DNA from: Odontocerum albicorne
Taxonomy: Eukaryota > Arthropoda > Insecta > Trichoptera > Odontoceridae
NCBI GenBank assembly: GCA_949825065.1
Contig: OX463844.1
Coordinates: 33,147,414-33,211,413, forward strand
DNA length: 64,000 nt
Direction of reading: 5' to 3'
Part shown: piece after piece, positions 45,663 to 57,729 of the stretch
Layout of the letters: each line of letters opens with the position of its first letter
Numbering within the stretch: the stretch's first letter is position 1
Notes under the pieces: generated by a model
What the model was told of the DNA's origin: nothing
Seen by the model: only the letters and a program-made list of their open reading frames with translations
The model's database searches: none
Translations under genes and position numbers: made by a program

Positions 45663-45931
45663 GAGCGTTCCAACGATTTATATTACGCATCTACACAATA
45701 AATTCAGATAAAATAAATCATGACTCTTGATGTTTGAGCACGCATAGTAACTACTAGACCACAACTTCAACGTGCTCAGCATGTTTTGTTCTCTAGTGTT
45801 GACGCGAAAAACAATGTAAAATATTTATAGCAAATATGTCACCTATCCGCGTTTCAGAGCTCTCGTGTTTTACGATCGGTATCTTATGTTAAATTTAATG
45901 TTTCGTTTTATTGCTAAAATACATACAACAA

Positions 45932-46010
45932 TGTCAGCGCCGTCTTAAGGCGTAGGCACGCTGGGCGAAACCAAGGGCCGCCACGATTCTAGGAGCCCCG
46001 TTGTCATATT
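45932..46010 (+). mobile_element. possible hAT terminus
   Basis: CAGCGCCGTCTTAAGGCGTA, then GGCACGCTGGGCGAAACC and GGGCCGCC, resembles the G+C-rich CAGGGCCGG... ends of hAT transposons. The other end and a target duplication were not found. Confidence 0.3.
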
Positions 46011-46011
46011 A

Positions 46012-46140
46012 GGAAGGCGGCCGTAGTCACGCCAAACAACTTAGCACTCTAGGTTCAATTCCTGACGGATCATTTTCGGACTTGTTTTACTCTTAGATAG
46101 TTTTACATCTGAATTTATATTTTTCTACAGCTTATATGCT
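46012..46140 (+). mobile_element. SINE family C copy
   Basis: GGCGGCCGTAGTCACGCC (box A-like), TAGGTTCAATTCCTGACGG (box B-like), then CGGACTTGTTTTACTCTTAG and a TTTACATCTGAATTT tail, parallel to the copy at 22735-22880 on the other strand. Confidence 0.55.
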
Positions 46141-46646
46141 GATTATCATACATTTTAACGTTCTATTAAGCAATACAAAAATATAGCTATGTTATCTCTG
46201 CTTAATAAACGTTGCAGCAGATCAAACCTGCCGATTGTCATGGAACTTAGATATCCTTATCATCCAAACTTTGTCCATGACAGATCTTTTGGCAGGCTGG
46301 ATTTTAACTCGATCCCTCGCTAGAAAGGCTTGGGATTTAAATCCTTACATAGCAATTTTTTTCCTATCGACGATAGCATAGTTTCACATTTAAGTCAGTA
46401 GAAGAAAACTTCATCTACTGTGAAATTTATTTGCTTACATGGTTATATTGAGACGTATCGACTCTTGAGTGTCATGCTATTTGGTAAGAATTTTATAATG
46501 TGTTCCAGTGCTGACATTAGATGTAATATTTCGCATTGCTGTTGTACTATTTCTTGATTATGAATACCTCCTGATTCTGACGTTGTGTAATAAATAGTAT
46601 GTATCTTCAATGATATCTGAAGAAATCGGTCGCCAACCAGGGAGTC
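46141..46646. other. no gene seen
   Basis: A+T-rich, nothing recognised. Confidence 0.5.
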
Positions 46647-46855
46647 GTATTATATTACACTTTCGTCGTCTACAGTACAATCTAGCGAGCTTATTGTCAT
46701 GTGTCAATATCTTCTAACCAACGAGAAAGATTTTGAATCTGCCTTAAGTGAAAATCAGATACATATCCTTTTTAAAAAATCTGGGTTTCAACGGGAATCG
46801 AATCCGCAAACCCCGAGTTGGTTTCAGGCGTCTTATCAACTAGGCTACAGAGGTC
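46647..46855 (-). mobile_element. SINE family A copy
   Basis: Minus strand: CCTCTGTAGCCTAGTTGATA (box A-like), GCGGATTCGATTCCCG (box B-like), GATTTTCACTTAAGGC, CTTTCTCGTTGGTTAGAAG, TGACAATAAGC, and a tail ending ACGAAAGTGTAATATAATAC. Full-length by comparison with 4762-4962. Confidence 0.75.
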
Positions 46856-47412
46856 GCGCTCGGATTTATTTTTAATGTTTTAGTCCCATGGGTGGGTAGG
46901 GCCGGTAGGGGAGCACAGTGCAGTGCTTAGCCGAGGGCCTATAATGTAGTTTTGAATGTAGTTATGTAACTCATTCTTCGATGTATTGAAGTGTTTTTCG
47001 ATATTTCTTTATACCTTCCTTGTATTTTCTGTTTTATCACATATCTTGTTTTATCAACGAAAGGCTTTAAGATGGCTCTTAGAAGGATACCGTTTCCAAG
47101 AAATATTTTAATCCTCTTTCCCCGAATTGATACTATTGATTTGAAACTACAATAGACTCTTAATTATCCGGGTCATATAACCAACCGGTTTGCGAATTAA
47201 CCGGGTAGTAAAAAAAGTTTTTTCATAACATTTCATATAATATTTTAAAATTGTATTGAAATAAAATCGTAATTTTTATAATACTCTAGCTAATTTGCAT
47301 CCCGATTTATGCGATTCCAGATAATTGAAAGTCTACTGTATATACAATTTCTGTTAATTTCTTGATGTGTTTGCTATTATGAGGTTGCTTACGCAAACTT
47401 CATATTTTGACT
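46856..47412. other. no gene seen
   Basis: A short G+C-rich bit at 46890-46955 (GGTGGGTAGGGCCGGTAGGG) could be another DNA-transposon end, but this is unproven. Otherwise A+T-rich. Confidence 0.45.
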
Positions 47413-47420
47413 GTGTAGAG

Positions 47421-48138
47421 TAGTGTTCCCCAACCGGTGGTCCGCGGCCCGGTGCCGGGCCGCGGAGACTTTCCGCCGGGCCGCAAACAGTATGTCAAAT
47501 TTCAAGAAATTCGCAATGCAAAAATATAGGATTTTTTCGCTTGCACGTTGACTTGTATTTTTAATAATTGTTATATTAATATAATTGGTATGATAATGCG
47601 ACACGATGGTCGCTGGTTTTCTCAGAATGGACAGTCATAAATCTTCTCAGATACACTTAGGGAGAACGGAAATATTTGCTCTTGGATAGTGAACTCGGAT
47701 GCAAAACCCTACCTAAATATATTTCCAAACATTTCATAATATATAATTGTTTTCATTTTGGAATGGACCGGTGAGAGTAACAGTATAGTACATACAAGTA
47801 AAATAATGTCAGAGACAGCACTGCAGCCAAGAATATCCAATACACTCGTATTAGCAAAGATGCAACAGCAAGTTTCGCATTAGTTTGTTGAAAAAACCCC
47901 ATTGTTTTTGTTAAATTTTAATTGTATCAGACAATGTTACAATTAAAATTGTTTAACTGTTATACTCGTATGTATATTTGTTAATTATATTGTAGTTACA
48001 TACGAGCATGTTCATCTGTCACAATATAAGATTAAAAAAATATAAAAAAAAAAAACATTTTTATTTCAGTATTAGTGGTCCGCGAAAAAAAATTCCTTTT
48101 TTACCGGTCCACAGGTCTAAAAAGGTTGGGGAACACTG
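47421..48138. mobile_element. non-autonomous hAT transposon (MITE-like)
   Basis: 718 bp with terminal inverted repeats TAGTGTTCCCCAACC (left) and CAGTGTTCCCCAACC (right, minus strand), flanked by an exact 8-bp duplication GTGTAGAG at 47413-47420 and 48139-48146. Both features define the hAT superfamily. Near the left end a perfect G+C palindrome, CCGCGGCCCGG / CCGGGCCGCGG (47442-47465), follows GTGGT; the right end has the related GTGGTCCGCG as GGTCCGCGAAA on the plus strand. The inside is A+T-rich, with no transposase. Confidence 0.92.
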
Positions 48139-48146
48139 GTGTAGAG

Positions 48147-48903
48147 TAAAGACGTAATTTTTCTTTTAATCAAATCGTACAGTTATTATTCAATGACGCC
48201 ACATTATTCAAATATGATAATGAAACAATAATGATAAAATAACAATTTGCATTATATTGTTTCGATTCTTCGCAAAGGCTTAGAAAATTTAACCCCTTTT
48301 TATCATAAGACTAAAAATATTATAAATTTTTTAATTAAAAGTTAGGTGATGTGAGTATTTCCCCTTATCTACATCTTGTATCTGATTTGATTGAAGACAT
48401 TTTAAAATTTGTCCTCTTAATTTGTATTTTCTTATGGTATAAACACTTTATTTAATATCAGTTAGACGATAAGTCTACAGACATTTTTAATATTTGTCAT
48501 TTAAAGTAAGTTAGCACTGTTTTACATTTACTGTCTCACTAGATTGATTGCGTGTTAAGAGACAATCAAAATACTCCTGAAATCGGGGCTTCATATTTTT
48601 AGATAAATCAAGTTCAATAATTATAGACTCTTGGCTATGCATTTTATAGAGCAAAACTTCCTGTGCACATGGTCGTCTGTTCGAAACGCGTACAGCTCGA
48701 CTCTCCTCGGATAAGGAAAAAAATAAAACTGGCATTCTAGGTATAAAATAATACCTATAAATTTGGTCGCGTTTATTATTTACAATTAATAATTAAATTT
48801 TCAATCGTTCGCGAGATTTAATACTTCTAAAAAATATTTTTCTGGGAAGACAATCAATTATATATAAGGGGGTTTTATAATACTTTTTCTGTGCAATAAT
48901 TTT
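48147..48903. other. no gene seen
   Basis: A+T-rich. A 74-codon minus-strand frame (48511-48735) has no recognisable domain. Confidence 0.5.
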
Positions 48904-49035
48904 CATGGCAATAATCCTAAATGCTATACAGTATACAAAGAAAGTTTGATATATAATTCGTTCGGGTGCTGCTATAGCTGCCAGGCGTTATTTGTTTAAC
49001 ATTAGTGGGTCCGAGTCCCGAGTAAGAATAAGTTT
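48904..49035 (+). mobile_element. dimeric SINE, 5'-truncated (end of A plus B)
   Basis: CATGGCAATAATCCTAAATG and GTATACAAAGAAAGTTTG are the end of part A. The sequence then passes into B: TTCGGGTGCTGCTATAGCTG, CCAGGCGTTATTTG, GTGGGTCCGAGTCCCGAG. This is the third occurrence of the same A-B junction. Confidence 0.65.
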
Positions 49036-49210
49036 TCTTTCAAATTTAATTAAAAAATAGTCGTCTAATCATCTTAATTTAACTTTCACCTTCTCAAAAA
49101 GTTTGATATATTGCATTCAAAAATCAATCTGGCGACGCTTTTATTACAACGTCAGTGATTATAAATTTGAGAAACACTTTCACTTTTCAATCAATCATAT
49201 TCCATTGCAA

Positions 49211-49402
49211 CGTTGACCTCCGTGGCCTAGTTTGTATAGTACCTATTTTCCGATTTCCATTGGTACCCAGATCATGTAAGAATTCTGATTTTCACTTAAC
49301 TCTTGTTTAACGCTTTTCTAGTAGATTGCAAAAGATTACCGCGTGACAATAAACCGGCCAGATTGTACAGCATTCAACAAAAGTGTAATATAGTACAATA
49401 TA
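49211..49402 (+). mobile_element. SINE family A copy
   Basis: GACCTCCGTGGCCTAGTTTG (box A-like), a box B region reduced to CCATTGGTACCC, TGATTTTCACTTAACTC, AGATTGCAAAAGATT, GTGACAATAAACCGGCC, and a tail CAAAAGTGTAATATAGTACA. The part carrying box B is damaged. Confidence 0.65.
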
Positions 49403-51949
49403 ACGATGAATGATAGTTAAGGCACTTTTATGTAAAAGAAAGATTTCTAATAACCCAAAGTATCTTACTATAATGTGCAGTTTGAAAGGGTTTTGTAAAA
49501 GTAAAGAACTGAAATCCTCTCTTAAAGTATTAAGGCCCGTTTTATCCCGGAGTTTATTACCAGACATGCAAAAGCGATATTAATCGCCATAATATAGCGC
49601 TGCTAAAAACAGAGTGGCTTTCTTTTAATGGCAGTCATTTAAAATTTCATTACATTTTTTATATATTTATCTCGTGCTGTGAAGCTCTAAAATTGTTATG
49701 AAGGATGATTTTGACAAATAATAGAAGTCCAATTATTTTTTCCGTTCGTTTCATGTTTACTTTAAATTGATGGAACTCCATTTTGTATAATTTTATGTTA
49801 CAAATATCAAATTGGTACACGAGCTTCAGAAGAAGAAAAACTCAAAAATTTGGTTTTAAAAAATATTGTAAGAATTTATTGAAGGCTTCGCTTTTTACTC
49901 TGTTGAACTCTATATGAAAATATTAATTAATAAATTTCTTTGTAGTTCAACTAATTAGTATACAGTAATCTTCGCGGCACATATTTCTATCTTCTGTCTC
50001 AAGGCTCTTTTCAGGCGGAATGAAGAATGCCTCGAGATAGGAACTAAAAACACGTGTCTTGTGGGATTAATGTAATTAGCGAAATAAGAAAGTAATTTAT
50101 TATTGAATAATATAACAATGTAAATTTTTATTTGGACATTCGATCCACTGATAGTAAAACTTTCGTTCATTATATGTAAAACTTAATTAATTTAAGTTTG
50201 AGTTGAATACGTAAATATTTCATCGAAAAAATAATCGTATATGCATCCAAGTAATTTTTTTTAATAAAATACATGTTTGTTAAATTTTGAATTGTTAACT
50301 TACAAAAAATGTGTGTCGGTATATTTATACTAGAATATTTTGTGTGAAGAGATAAGTAAATGTGAAGCAAACGAAATATGTATATTTTAATAAAAAAGAG
50401 AGGGGATCTGTCATTTCTGCCTGCCGCTATATTAATTAGTTTGAGATCAATTTGAGATAGTTTCAAGTAGGTGAAGGAATCTGTATTACTTAACATATAT
50501 TTATATTCGTACATATTTGCTATAAATTATTGTGCGCTTTCGAAATGTTTTCTATACAATGCCCATAATTATTACCCTGCATCGTAACTTGAATTAAAAG
50601 GAATTGGGATATCTATCTGAATATGATCTTAAGACTGTATCCATATTTTTTTTTAATATTTTAATACGTCTAAATCTATTTAATAACACCTATTTCATAC
50701 CTTTTATTGATTCAAATAGATATGTGGAGAACATATTTCATATTTTTTTATTCGTATCCTTCAATTTATCCAATTAAATTATTCTGACATATTGAAGAGC
50801 GTAGCCGAGAGATAACATTGTTTTCGATATCATGAATCGATCCTATGGGCTTAGAACCTCTAGAAGGCATGATGTTTCGTTCGTAATTGCACGTATACTA
50901 GTAATACTACAATACCTTGCATATGAAAAGCAACAATACTCACACGAGTGTCAAGTCTAGCGGTTTTTATACTAAATCACTACTAAAAATGACAACTATT
51001 TTGTGTTTGATTTTTCGTAAAATTGATTCATATTTTTAAAAAATGTGCTAATAAATTACAAGAAATAATTTATTTTATGAACCATAATCATACCTTATAA
51101 TATATTTATCTTCGACATATATAGTAGTTAGTTACTAAGACTATTCCAATAGTACTCGTAGTTCTGTAATTTCTCAAATTCTTGGATAATATTAGCAAAA
51201 CACTATTCGATTTTTTTCTATGCGGTTTTGCTTTGAAACAGTGACGTAAATAATTCAAATAAACTTACAGCATCTACTTTTTCCGGACATATTTAAAATA
51301 ATGACTATCATTTATAATTTTGCCTGTCTCATTTAATATACTAATTACTTTTTCATCCTTTCTAATTAAAAACTGTTGTGAACCTGAAAAATTCTATACA
51401 CACTTGTTTCTCTAAAGCCGGACCCACATTTAAAAACTTTATAACGCGAAAACCTTAAAATTAGAGTTTTGTTTCCTTTATTCTCTCCTCTCTTTGATAA
51501 AACTTTTACTTCCAAATGCTTTTTCCGAACAACCCTTTTTAACGTTGTTTTCCCCAAAAGGCCGATTATTACACTTTCTTAGTAAAAGGAGACTTGAAGA
51601 TTTACTAAAAAACCGATAGATGGATTTCTCAAAGCCAAAAGTAGTCCAGTTAAAAGACATTGGAAAGCTTAAAAAGGATACATTTTACGAATGGTCTTCT
51701 TATTGTTATGTATTTGTTTCGAATTTAATGTAAACTGGTTTTCGTCCTTCTTTTACAAAATAATTTCTTTTGTGTTGACAACAAAGGCCAGATAAAGATC
51801 AAGAAAAGTATGTTTCGAAATGTGGTGTTTTAGACGATTGCTGTGTATTACAATACATGGACAAAATTATGAATAAATTCTACTATATTAGAAGAACTAA
51901 ACATGTCAGAGAGACTTTCGATTTATATATTTTAACGCGTTCTTCGGTC
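49403..51949. other. no gene seen
   Basis: Long A+T-rich stretch. Frames of 60-114 codons (for example 50170-50514 and 51366-51557 on the minus strand) show no domain and are compatible with chance in such DNA. Confidence 0.55.
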
Positions 51950-52190
51950 ATATTTTACTCAAGGAGGGCATGGTTAGACTCATGGTCACTTGACATGTGG
52001 AGGGTCGCAGGGCCATAAGTAGATCACCCATGCGCTGAAGCGACCAGGTGAAGAATGTGTTTGCTACAGGCTTTACGGACAGCGGAATGTCGGGAAGAAT
52101 GGAGAGAATGCGCACAATATAAAGCAGTTTCATTGTCCGTCACGGCCCTCACCACTGACGACATGGGCCAGAAGAAAAATAATTTCTTTC
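51950..52190 (+). pseudogene. LINE C-terminal fragment
   Basis: Plus-strand residues HVEGRRAISRSPMR, a stop, then SDQVKNVFATGFTDS; in the next frame TAECREEWRECAQYKAVS and a TTDDMGQKK end. This fits the GRRxxGRPPxRWSDxVK ... AxDRxxWRxxV ... DMGQ C-terminus of RTE-like LINE proteins. The 61-codon minus-strand frame on the same DNA is its shadow. Confidence 0.65.
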
Positions 52191-53949
52191 TTCAGGAAAT
52201 TTGTTATTTTCATTATGAGTGCGTTTTAGTGCGTGCACATTAAATATATACACACGTGTATATCATTTAGAAATTTATAAGGTTGTTTACTTTTCTCAAA
52301 CAATGTGAACGTTAAAAATGTTGAACTTTAAAAACATAATAAACAGATTAGAGGATAGTTGAAGAAATTTAATGATGAAAACTCATTGTAAATGTGTCAG
52401 ACATTTTTTCCTGCTGTAGACTCTTTTAGAGGAGAACGTGTAACCATTTCTTACATTACCATTGGTATGCATATTGGGGAAAAATCGTTTATTAACAGGT
52501 TCCCATATAAGTAATCATGCCAATTTATTTATGTTGAACCCTATTGAGTAAATATACTGAGTAAATAATATCAAAATAACTCTAAATTATAAATGACTGA
52601 CAGAACTGGAACGTTTCGACATTAAAAAATTACGTATTTCAATTCAGGCTATAAAACTTTAAGGCTCTTTTTTGTTACCCTGTGGAATCAAATTCCGAGT
52701 ACCTTTATGTCATACAAACGATTAATCTTGGATTTTTTTTACTTAAAATCTTTATTTTACATATAAAATGTCGATAATAAAATCATGCGTTACTTACTCT
52801 CTACCCAATCAATATTGGTATTCATATGTGATACAATTTTATGAACATTTCATTAAAACCAAAATATATCTAGGTTTTAGAGTTATCTAAATGTTCTCCT
52901 TTAAATACACTTATGAAAGATAATCTCTCGACAATCATATCCAGGAAGGTAATAAAAGTAGCCACGACTTAAAGTTTATCTGAAGGATTTTGAGTAATTA
53001 CTGAGGGATTTTTCTGCCGAGGTGGCATGTGTCCTTAATGGTGGTCTCGACTGTTGGAAATTGTTGGCTTCTGAGAAAATTCTTCCACCCCAAAATAAGT
53101 CGTAGGGGTCACTTTTTCATCTTGCCTAAGAAATAAGTAAAGAATGCTAATTTATTCTACTTGTTGTTCTCCGACTTAGTTACGATTGTTGAAGGAATTT
53201 TTTGAATAAAAAACGGTAAAAAAAACAGTGTTTCTATTTGTAACAAAAATAAATTGAAATTGTGATAAAGCGAAATTCTTTAGTAGCATATTTTTTGTAA
53301 GGGATGTTTGAAGAATAAATATTGTAGTTTAACAAATATTGCCTTATCTTTTTATAAAAAAAATGTCTTGCTTACGCTTATATGCAACATATTTTCTTAT
53401 ACAATAATGTCATAAGAAAAGAACAAAAAATTAAATGTAAATAAAAATTTCGATTGTAATTAACGACAATTAGTTATAAAAATATAAAAAATAAAGATGA
53501 ATACGGCAATATGCTCAACCTAGTACTATAGTAGTAAGCAAAGTGGACACCTCGTTGCAGTGCTTTAAAAATAAAGCAGGCATCATCTGACTCCCTCCAT
53601 TAAGGGGCTGATGAGATCACCGAGCCTGGAGATGGGCCTGAACTAAAAGGGCTCCTCCCCCCGCACTACGAAACTCCCCTCATATATACTCGATTCACTA
53701 CTGTTACTTTTTTTTCCCCATTAAATGACCATTTTATTACATTTTGATTGGAACACTTTGTTAATTTTAGGAAATATAAACGAGACTGTAGAATACTCCC
53801 ATAGTGTAATTTATCAAGCTCTAGATATTTGTTTCCCGCAGAAACAAAAAATGGCATATTTGCCCAATTATTCAGTTTGGTTCAATATCGATATAATCGG
53901 TGATCTTGAAAACAATAACAAGCTTCTATTCCTCTAAGCAAAAACCAGG
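52191..53949. other. no gene; unassigned G+C-rich patch at 53540-53690
   Basis: The patch (AAGCAAAGTGGACACCTCG, GGGGCTGATGAGATCACCG, GGGCTCCTCCCCCCGC) stands out from A+T-rich surroundings. No frame or motif is recognised. Confidence 0.45.
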
Positions 53950-55145
53950 CAGATTATTTAGAATACTATAGGCTGAGAGTCAATCTAAATACTCAAATAC
54001 AATAATCGCGCTCAGAGCCAAAATAGAGACCAACACACACGTACAAAGCGACTCATCAAATTTTTTGAATTTGGTCAGCCCTATCTTTAAATTGGGAGAT
54101 CTGTTAGACTTTCATTATTAGAAACCAGTCACTGTTCTCTCATCAAATTTATACACGATCTCCCAAACTGATGGAATGTATACAGCTTTCCATAAAAAAG
54201 CCTTTGATAAAATTGATCCCGATATATTGCTCCAGAAAATGCATAAACTTGGCCTTTAGTAATAATCTAATATGATTATTTGCATCGTATCTAAAATAAC
54301 GATATCAACACGTAACAGTGCGGGTTGTCTGTCTTAAATGGAACGAGATTTGATGTACCATATGAATCTAATTTATTTCCCCCTTTTTCCCCATATTATT
54401 TAACGATATTCAAAGTTCCATCGTCATGTTTATTGTTTGCTGACAATTTGAAAATCTTTAAAAAAATGACTTCACTTCATAACTGTGCATTCTTATAACA
54501 GTATCTGGACTCTCTAGTTTTCTTGAGTTTTCAAAACCATCTCCTACATCTAGTAGCATTAAACAGATTATCTGAATTCAAAGATTTGTGAGTAATTTTT
54601 GATGTCGGGCTCAGCTTCGTTAATCATGCCTCGCGTTTAGTATTGGACTATTTCAAAGTACTCGGATTTATAATAAGAATATCTAGAAAATTTAACTGGA
54701 CCTATATTCTCCGATACTTGTGCAATATTTCATTAGAAGCTCTAAATTAGAGTGTGCAACAGCTGTTTAGTTTCCTCATCAGCTAAAATATGAGTTTACT
54801 TTAGAGCAAATAAAATAAAATATATAGTACAGAACAATGGGGAATATGCGCACCATGTCGAACGTCTCGAGGTGTGAAATTATAGAAGCTTTGAAACAAG
54901 AAGTCAATAATCCATCGCGATATTCCTACTGAAGTTTCTTCAATGTAGTTTTGACTGTCCCGAGATACTAGAAGCACTAAGTTCATATGTCCTCGATAAA
55001 TATAGCTGTGCAAGAAATCACCTTCTGTTCTACATGCCAAATTACAGAACGAAAATAATGGATAAACACTCACCCACGTGTGGTATAGAGATATTACACC
55101 AACTGAGTAACACTGTGGATATATACTCGGCATCGTTTAACAGTA
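53950..55145 (+). pseudogene. jockey-like LINE, reverse transcriptase to C-terminus
   Basis: Plus-strand blocks in order: MYTAFHKKAFDKIDPDILLQ, then KMHKLGL (motif A region, compare DFSKAFDRVDHDILLxKLHKLGL; the catalytic Asp position is now H or T); VPYESNLFPPFFPILFNDI (compare GVPQGSNLGPLLFxLFINDI); CLLLADNLKIF-like residues where the (F)ADD motif should be, now decayed; FKDLVIFDVGLSFVNHASR; LGFIIRI; and a C-terminus with KYSCARNHLLFYM and LSNTVDIYS. About 1.2 kb of a dead copy, 5'-truncated. A second fragment of the same family is at 10.5 kb. Confidence 0.8.
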
Positions 55146-56022
55146 TGAGGTGATTCCTGATTGATATTCTTTGAATAAACTAACTTGTATCAGACCCTGT
55201 TTGTGTGACAGGAAAAAAATCTTGCAAACAGGTTTACAAAAACTTTAACCATACTTTTTATTTAGAATAAACATTTTTTAAGAAAAACTATCGAAAAGTT
55301 TAAGTAACGTAGCACATTTGATTCGTATTTCATAACAGATTTTATAAATTAACTTATAGTATGTATGACTGTATTTTGCATCATTCAATACTTAGTAGAT
55401 TACTTTCTTAAAATACTATAGCTTTTAACATGTTTTTTTTTCTTCATAAAGGTTTGTCACATGTTTTTTAATAATGCTTTTTTTTCACTGATTTTATTTT
55501 TCATAAAAGACATTATTTCAACCTTAATTTTTTGCTTTCTTAAAAAAGGATTTGGTTCAATCACAACTTTTGTTAAGAGGACCGATTTTTTTTTTGAAAA
55601 AACATAAATTGAAAATTTAAGCTCTTTATCCTTAAAATATTAAAGTCATATTATACATATATCTCGCAATACAGAACCCTGTTTCACAGGTGACGTACAA
55701 ACATGGACTATAAAGAAACAAAGAAACTTTTACAGTGGAAGAAAACTAGTTGTAAAGTGGAGTGAGAAAATTAAGGAGTAAAGAGAAGTTTTGGCAAGGA
55801 AAGAATGGTCTTTATGATCAGTGAACCAAATTCATGATGAAAAGATTGCTGTGTGACTAAGTGGAAGTAATTTGATCTCGGATCTTAAATACGTCGGTGG
55901 GTCTTTGATATCAGATTAATAGGATTATTGGCTCTCGATTTTAAATAAATAGTTCAGGTTTTGCAAACTAAAATTGACTAATGGCTCGTGTTATTTGATT
56001 TAAATTATGGTCTGTTTACATA
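55146..56022. other. no gene seen
   Basis: A+T-rich with T-runs. A purine-rich stretch at 55700-55860 is not assigned. Confidence 0.5.
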
Positions 56023-56973
56023 CGAGGCATATCCAGAAAGTAAGTGTACTGAATTTTTGTAGGCTACAATTTTTTTTATTTAAACAAAAAAATTACGTGG
56101 TTACCGTAGTACATATGTAAGCTATTTTTCGACATAGTCGCCATTCCTCTCAATGCAGGTGGTGAAGCGGGGTATCAACTTTTTGATGCCTTCCTCGAAG
56201 TAGTTTCCCGCCAACCCTTACGTCCACTTCTCCACCTCCTCCTTTACCTCCTCGTCGGTTGAAAACCTTTTTCCACCCATGCGCAGCTTCAGGGAGGTAA
56301 AGAGATAGTAATCTGAAGGTGCTAGGTCAGGGGAATGCGCGGGATGGTTCAGGACATCCCATTTAAACGATGCGAGCAGTTCCTTCGTGGCGTTGGCCGT
56401 GTGTGGTCTTGCATTGTCGTGCAGCAGGCAGACTCCCTTTGTCAGCATGCCTCTCCTCTTGTTCTGAATCGCCCTCCGCATTTTTTTAGGGTCTCACAGT
56501 ATCTTGCAGAGTTGATGGTCTCCCCTTAAGGCATATATTCAATTAAAATTATGCCTTGACAGTCCCAAAACACGGATGCCATGATTTTCTTGGCTAAAAT
56601 TGTGGTTTTGAACTTTTTGGCGGAGGGTGAAGAGGTGTGACGTGACCGTTTTTAAACTCGCAACACCACTTGTACACACTCGTACGATTCATAGCTTTAT
56701 CACCATATGCAGTTTTCACCTCATTACAAACCTCAACCGGAGGTTTTCCCTTCCAAACGAGATAACGGATGACGCCGCGTATTTCGCACTTGGCGGGAGA
56801 TTGGATTGACATTTTTCACGAAACGTGTTGTCGCGTTCTCAACGTACTGACCTCGAACCAGTCTCGTTGCGGAGGAGAAGGGTCAGGCTACACGGAAGTG
56901 TAGCCAACATGTCGAAAATAAAATCCATCCGGTCGTGAGAGCCTCAGTACACTTACTTTCTGGATACGCATAG
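56023..56973 (-). mobile_element. mariner transposon with intact ends, internally deleted
   Basis: Terminal inverted repeats share TATCCAGAAAGTAAGTGTAC (left end at 56023, right end at 56973), and TA flanks both sides (56021-56022 and 56974-56975). Length is 951 bp against about 1.3 kb for a full mariner. It could still be mobilised by a transposase supplied elsewhere, because the ends look good. Confidence 0.92.
56110..56812 (-). pseudogene. mariner transposase, deleted in the catalytic region
   Basis: The minus-strand start ATG is at 56812: IRGVIRYLVWKGKPPVEVCN, then RTSVYKWCCEFKNGH (N-terminal helix-turn-helix). A deletion follows. A shifted frame reads SAKKFKTTILAKKIMASVFW; the next opens MRRAIQNKRRGMLTKG, VCLLHDNARPHTA (second catalytic Asp), NHPAHSPDLAPSDYYLF (third, DD34D spacing), GKRFSTDEEVKEEVEKW, and, past a stop, GNYFEEGIKKLIPRF with CIERNGDYVEK. 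The first catalytic Asp (normally in GDETW) lies in the deleted segment, so the protein is inactive. Confidence 0.92.
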
Positions 56974-56975
56974 TA

Positions 56976-57498
56976 CATTAAAAAAAAACGATATTTTATA
57001 GGGAAATCAAAATTTAACGCTTTGATAATTCATCAACCCTTTTTATGTAATTAGTGAAAAATTTTCGTCATACGATGACTTTATCAAACTTTTTTACAAA
57101 TCCATTGTGTAGAGAAACACGGTTTTTATTGAAATAAAAAAATATATACATTGATCAAAACATAATACTTTGATTTTCCTAAAACACAGGGTTCTATAAA
57201 TCGTAAAACGACATCATCAATAGGTTTATGTTTTGTTACGTTCTTATATTAACAAATATAACATATATCAGAAATGAATGAAGGGCGGAAAAGGTGTAAC
57301 AAGAAAATGATGGAATGAGACAAATGGTTCAAAATGTTAGTGACAAAAATGTGAGAAGTAGAAGAGTATTTATGATAAGCTTTACTATATTTATTTGAAC
57401 GAGGCAAGAGAACAAATGGTATATGGTTATATGTAATGTATATTTATTATAACACTCATTTTAATAAGCATGCTTGTCTTCATTCACCAAGGGTGACA
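56976..57498. other. no gene seen
   Basis: A+T-rich. ATGAATGAAGGGCGGAAAAG at 57273 weakly resembles a LINE tail (RMNEGR) but is too short to call. Confidence 0.45.
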
Positions 57499-57552
57499 TA
57501 AGCACGAAACATAACATAAGCACGAAACATAATAGCACGAAACATAACATGG
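57499..57552 (+). repeat. short tandem repeat, unit about 18 bp
   Basis: Three units of ATAAGCACGAAACATAAC in a row, the last one shortened. Confidence 0.85.
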
Positions 57553-57729
57553 ACCACAATTAAAAAGAGTCATGCCCGGTAGGTACTCCACACTATTTTT
57601 TATATTTGATATCTTCAATTTCATTGCTGAAAATGTGCGATGTTATTTTAAGGTTGGTTTTAACAGTGTAATAAATAAATATATTGTGTGATCTTCGAAA
57701 ATGTACATATCGTTTGAAAAAATGTACGA

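Noticed and set aside
51948..52133. 61-codon minus-strand frame with a signal-like start
   Set aside because: The plus strand of the same DNA encodes a recognisable LINE C-terminus (GRRAISRSPMR and following).
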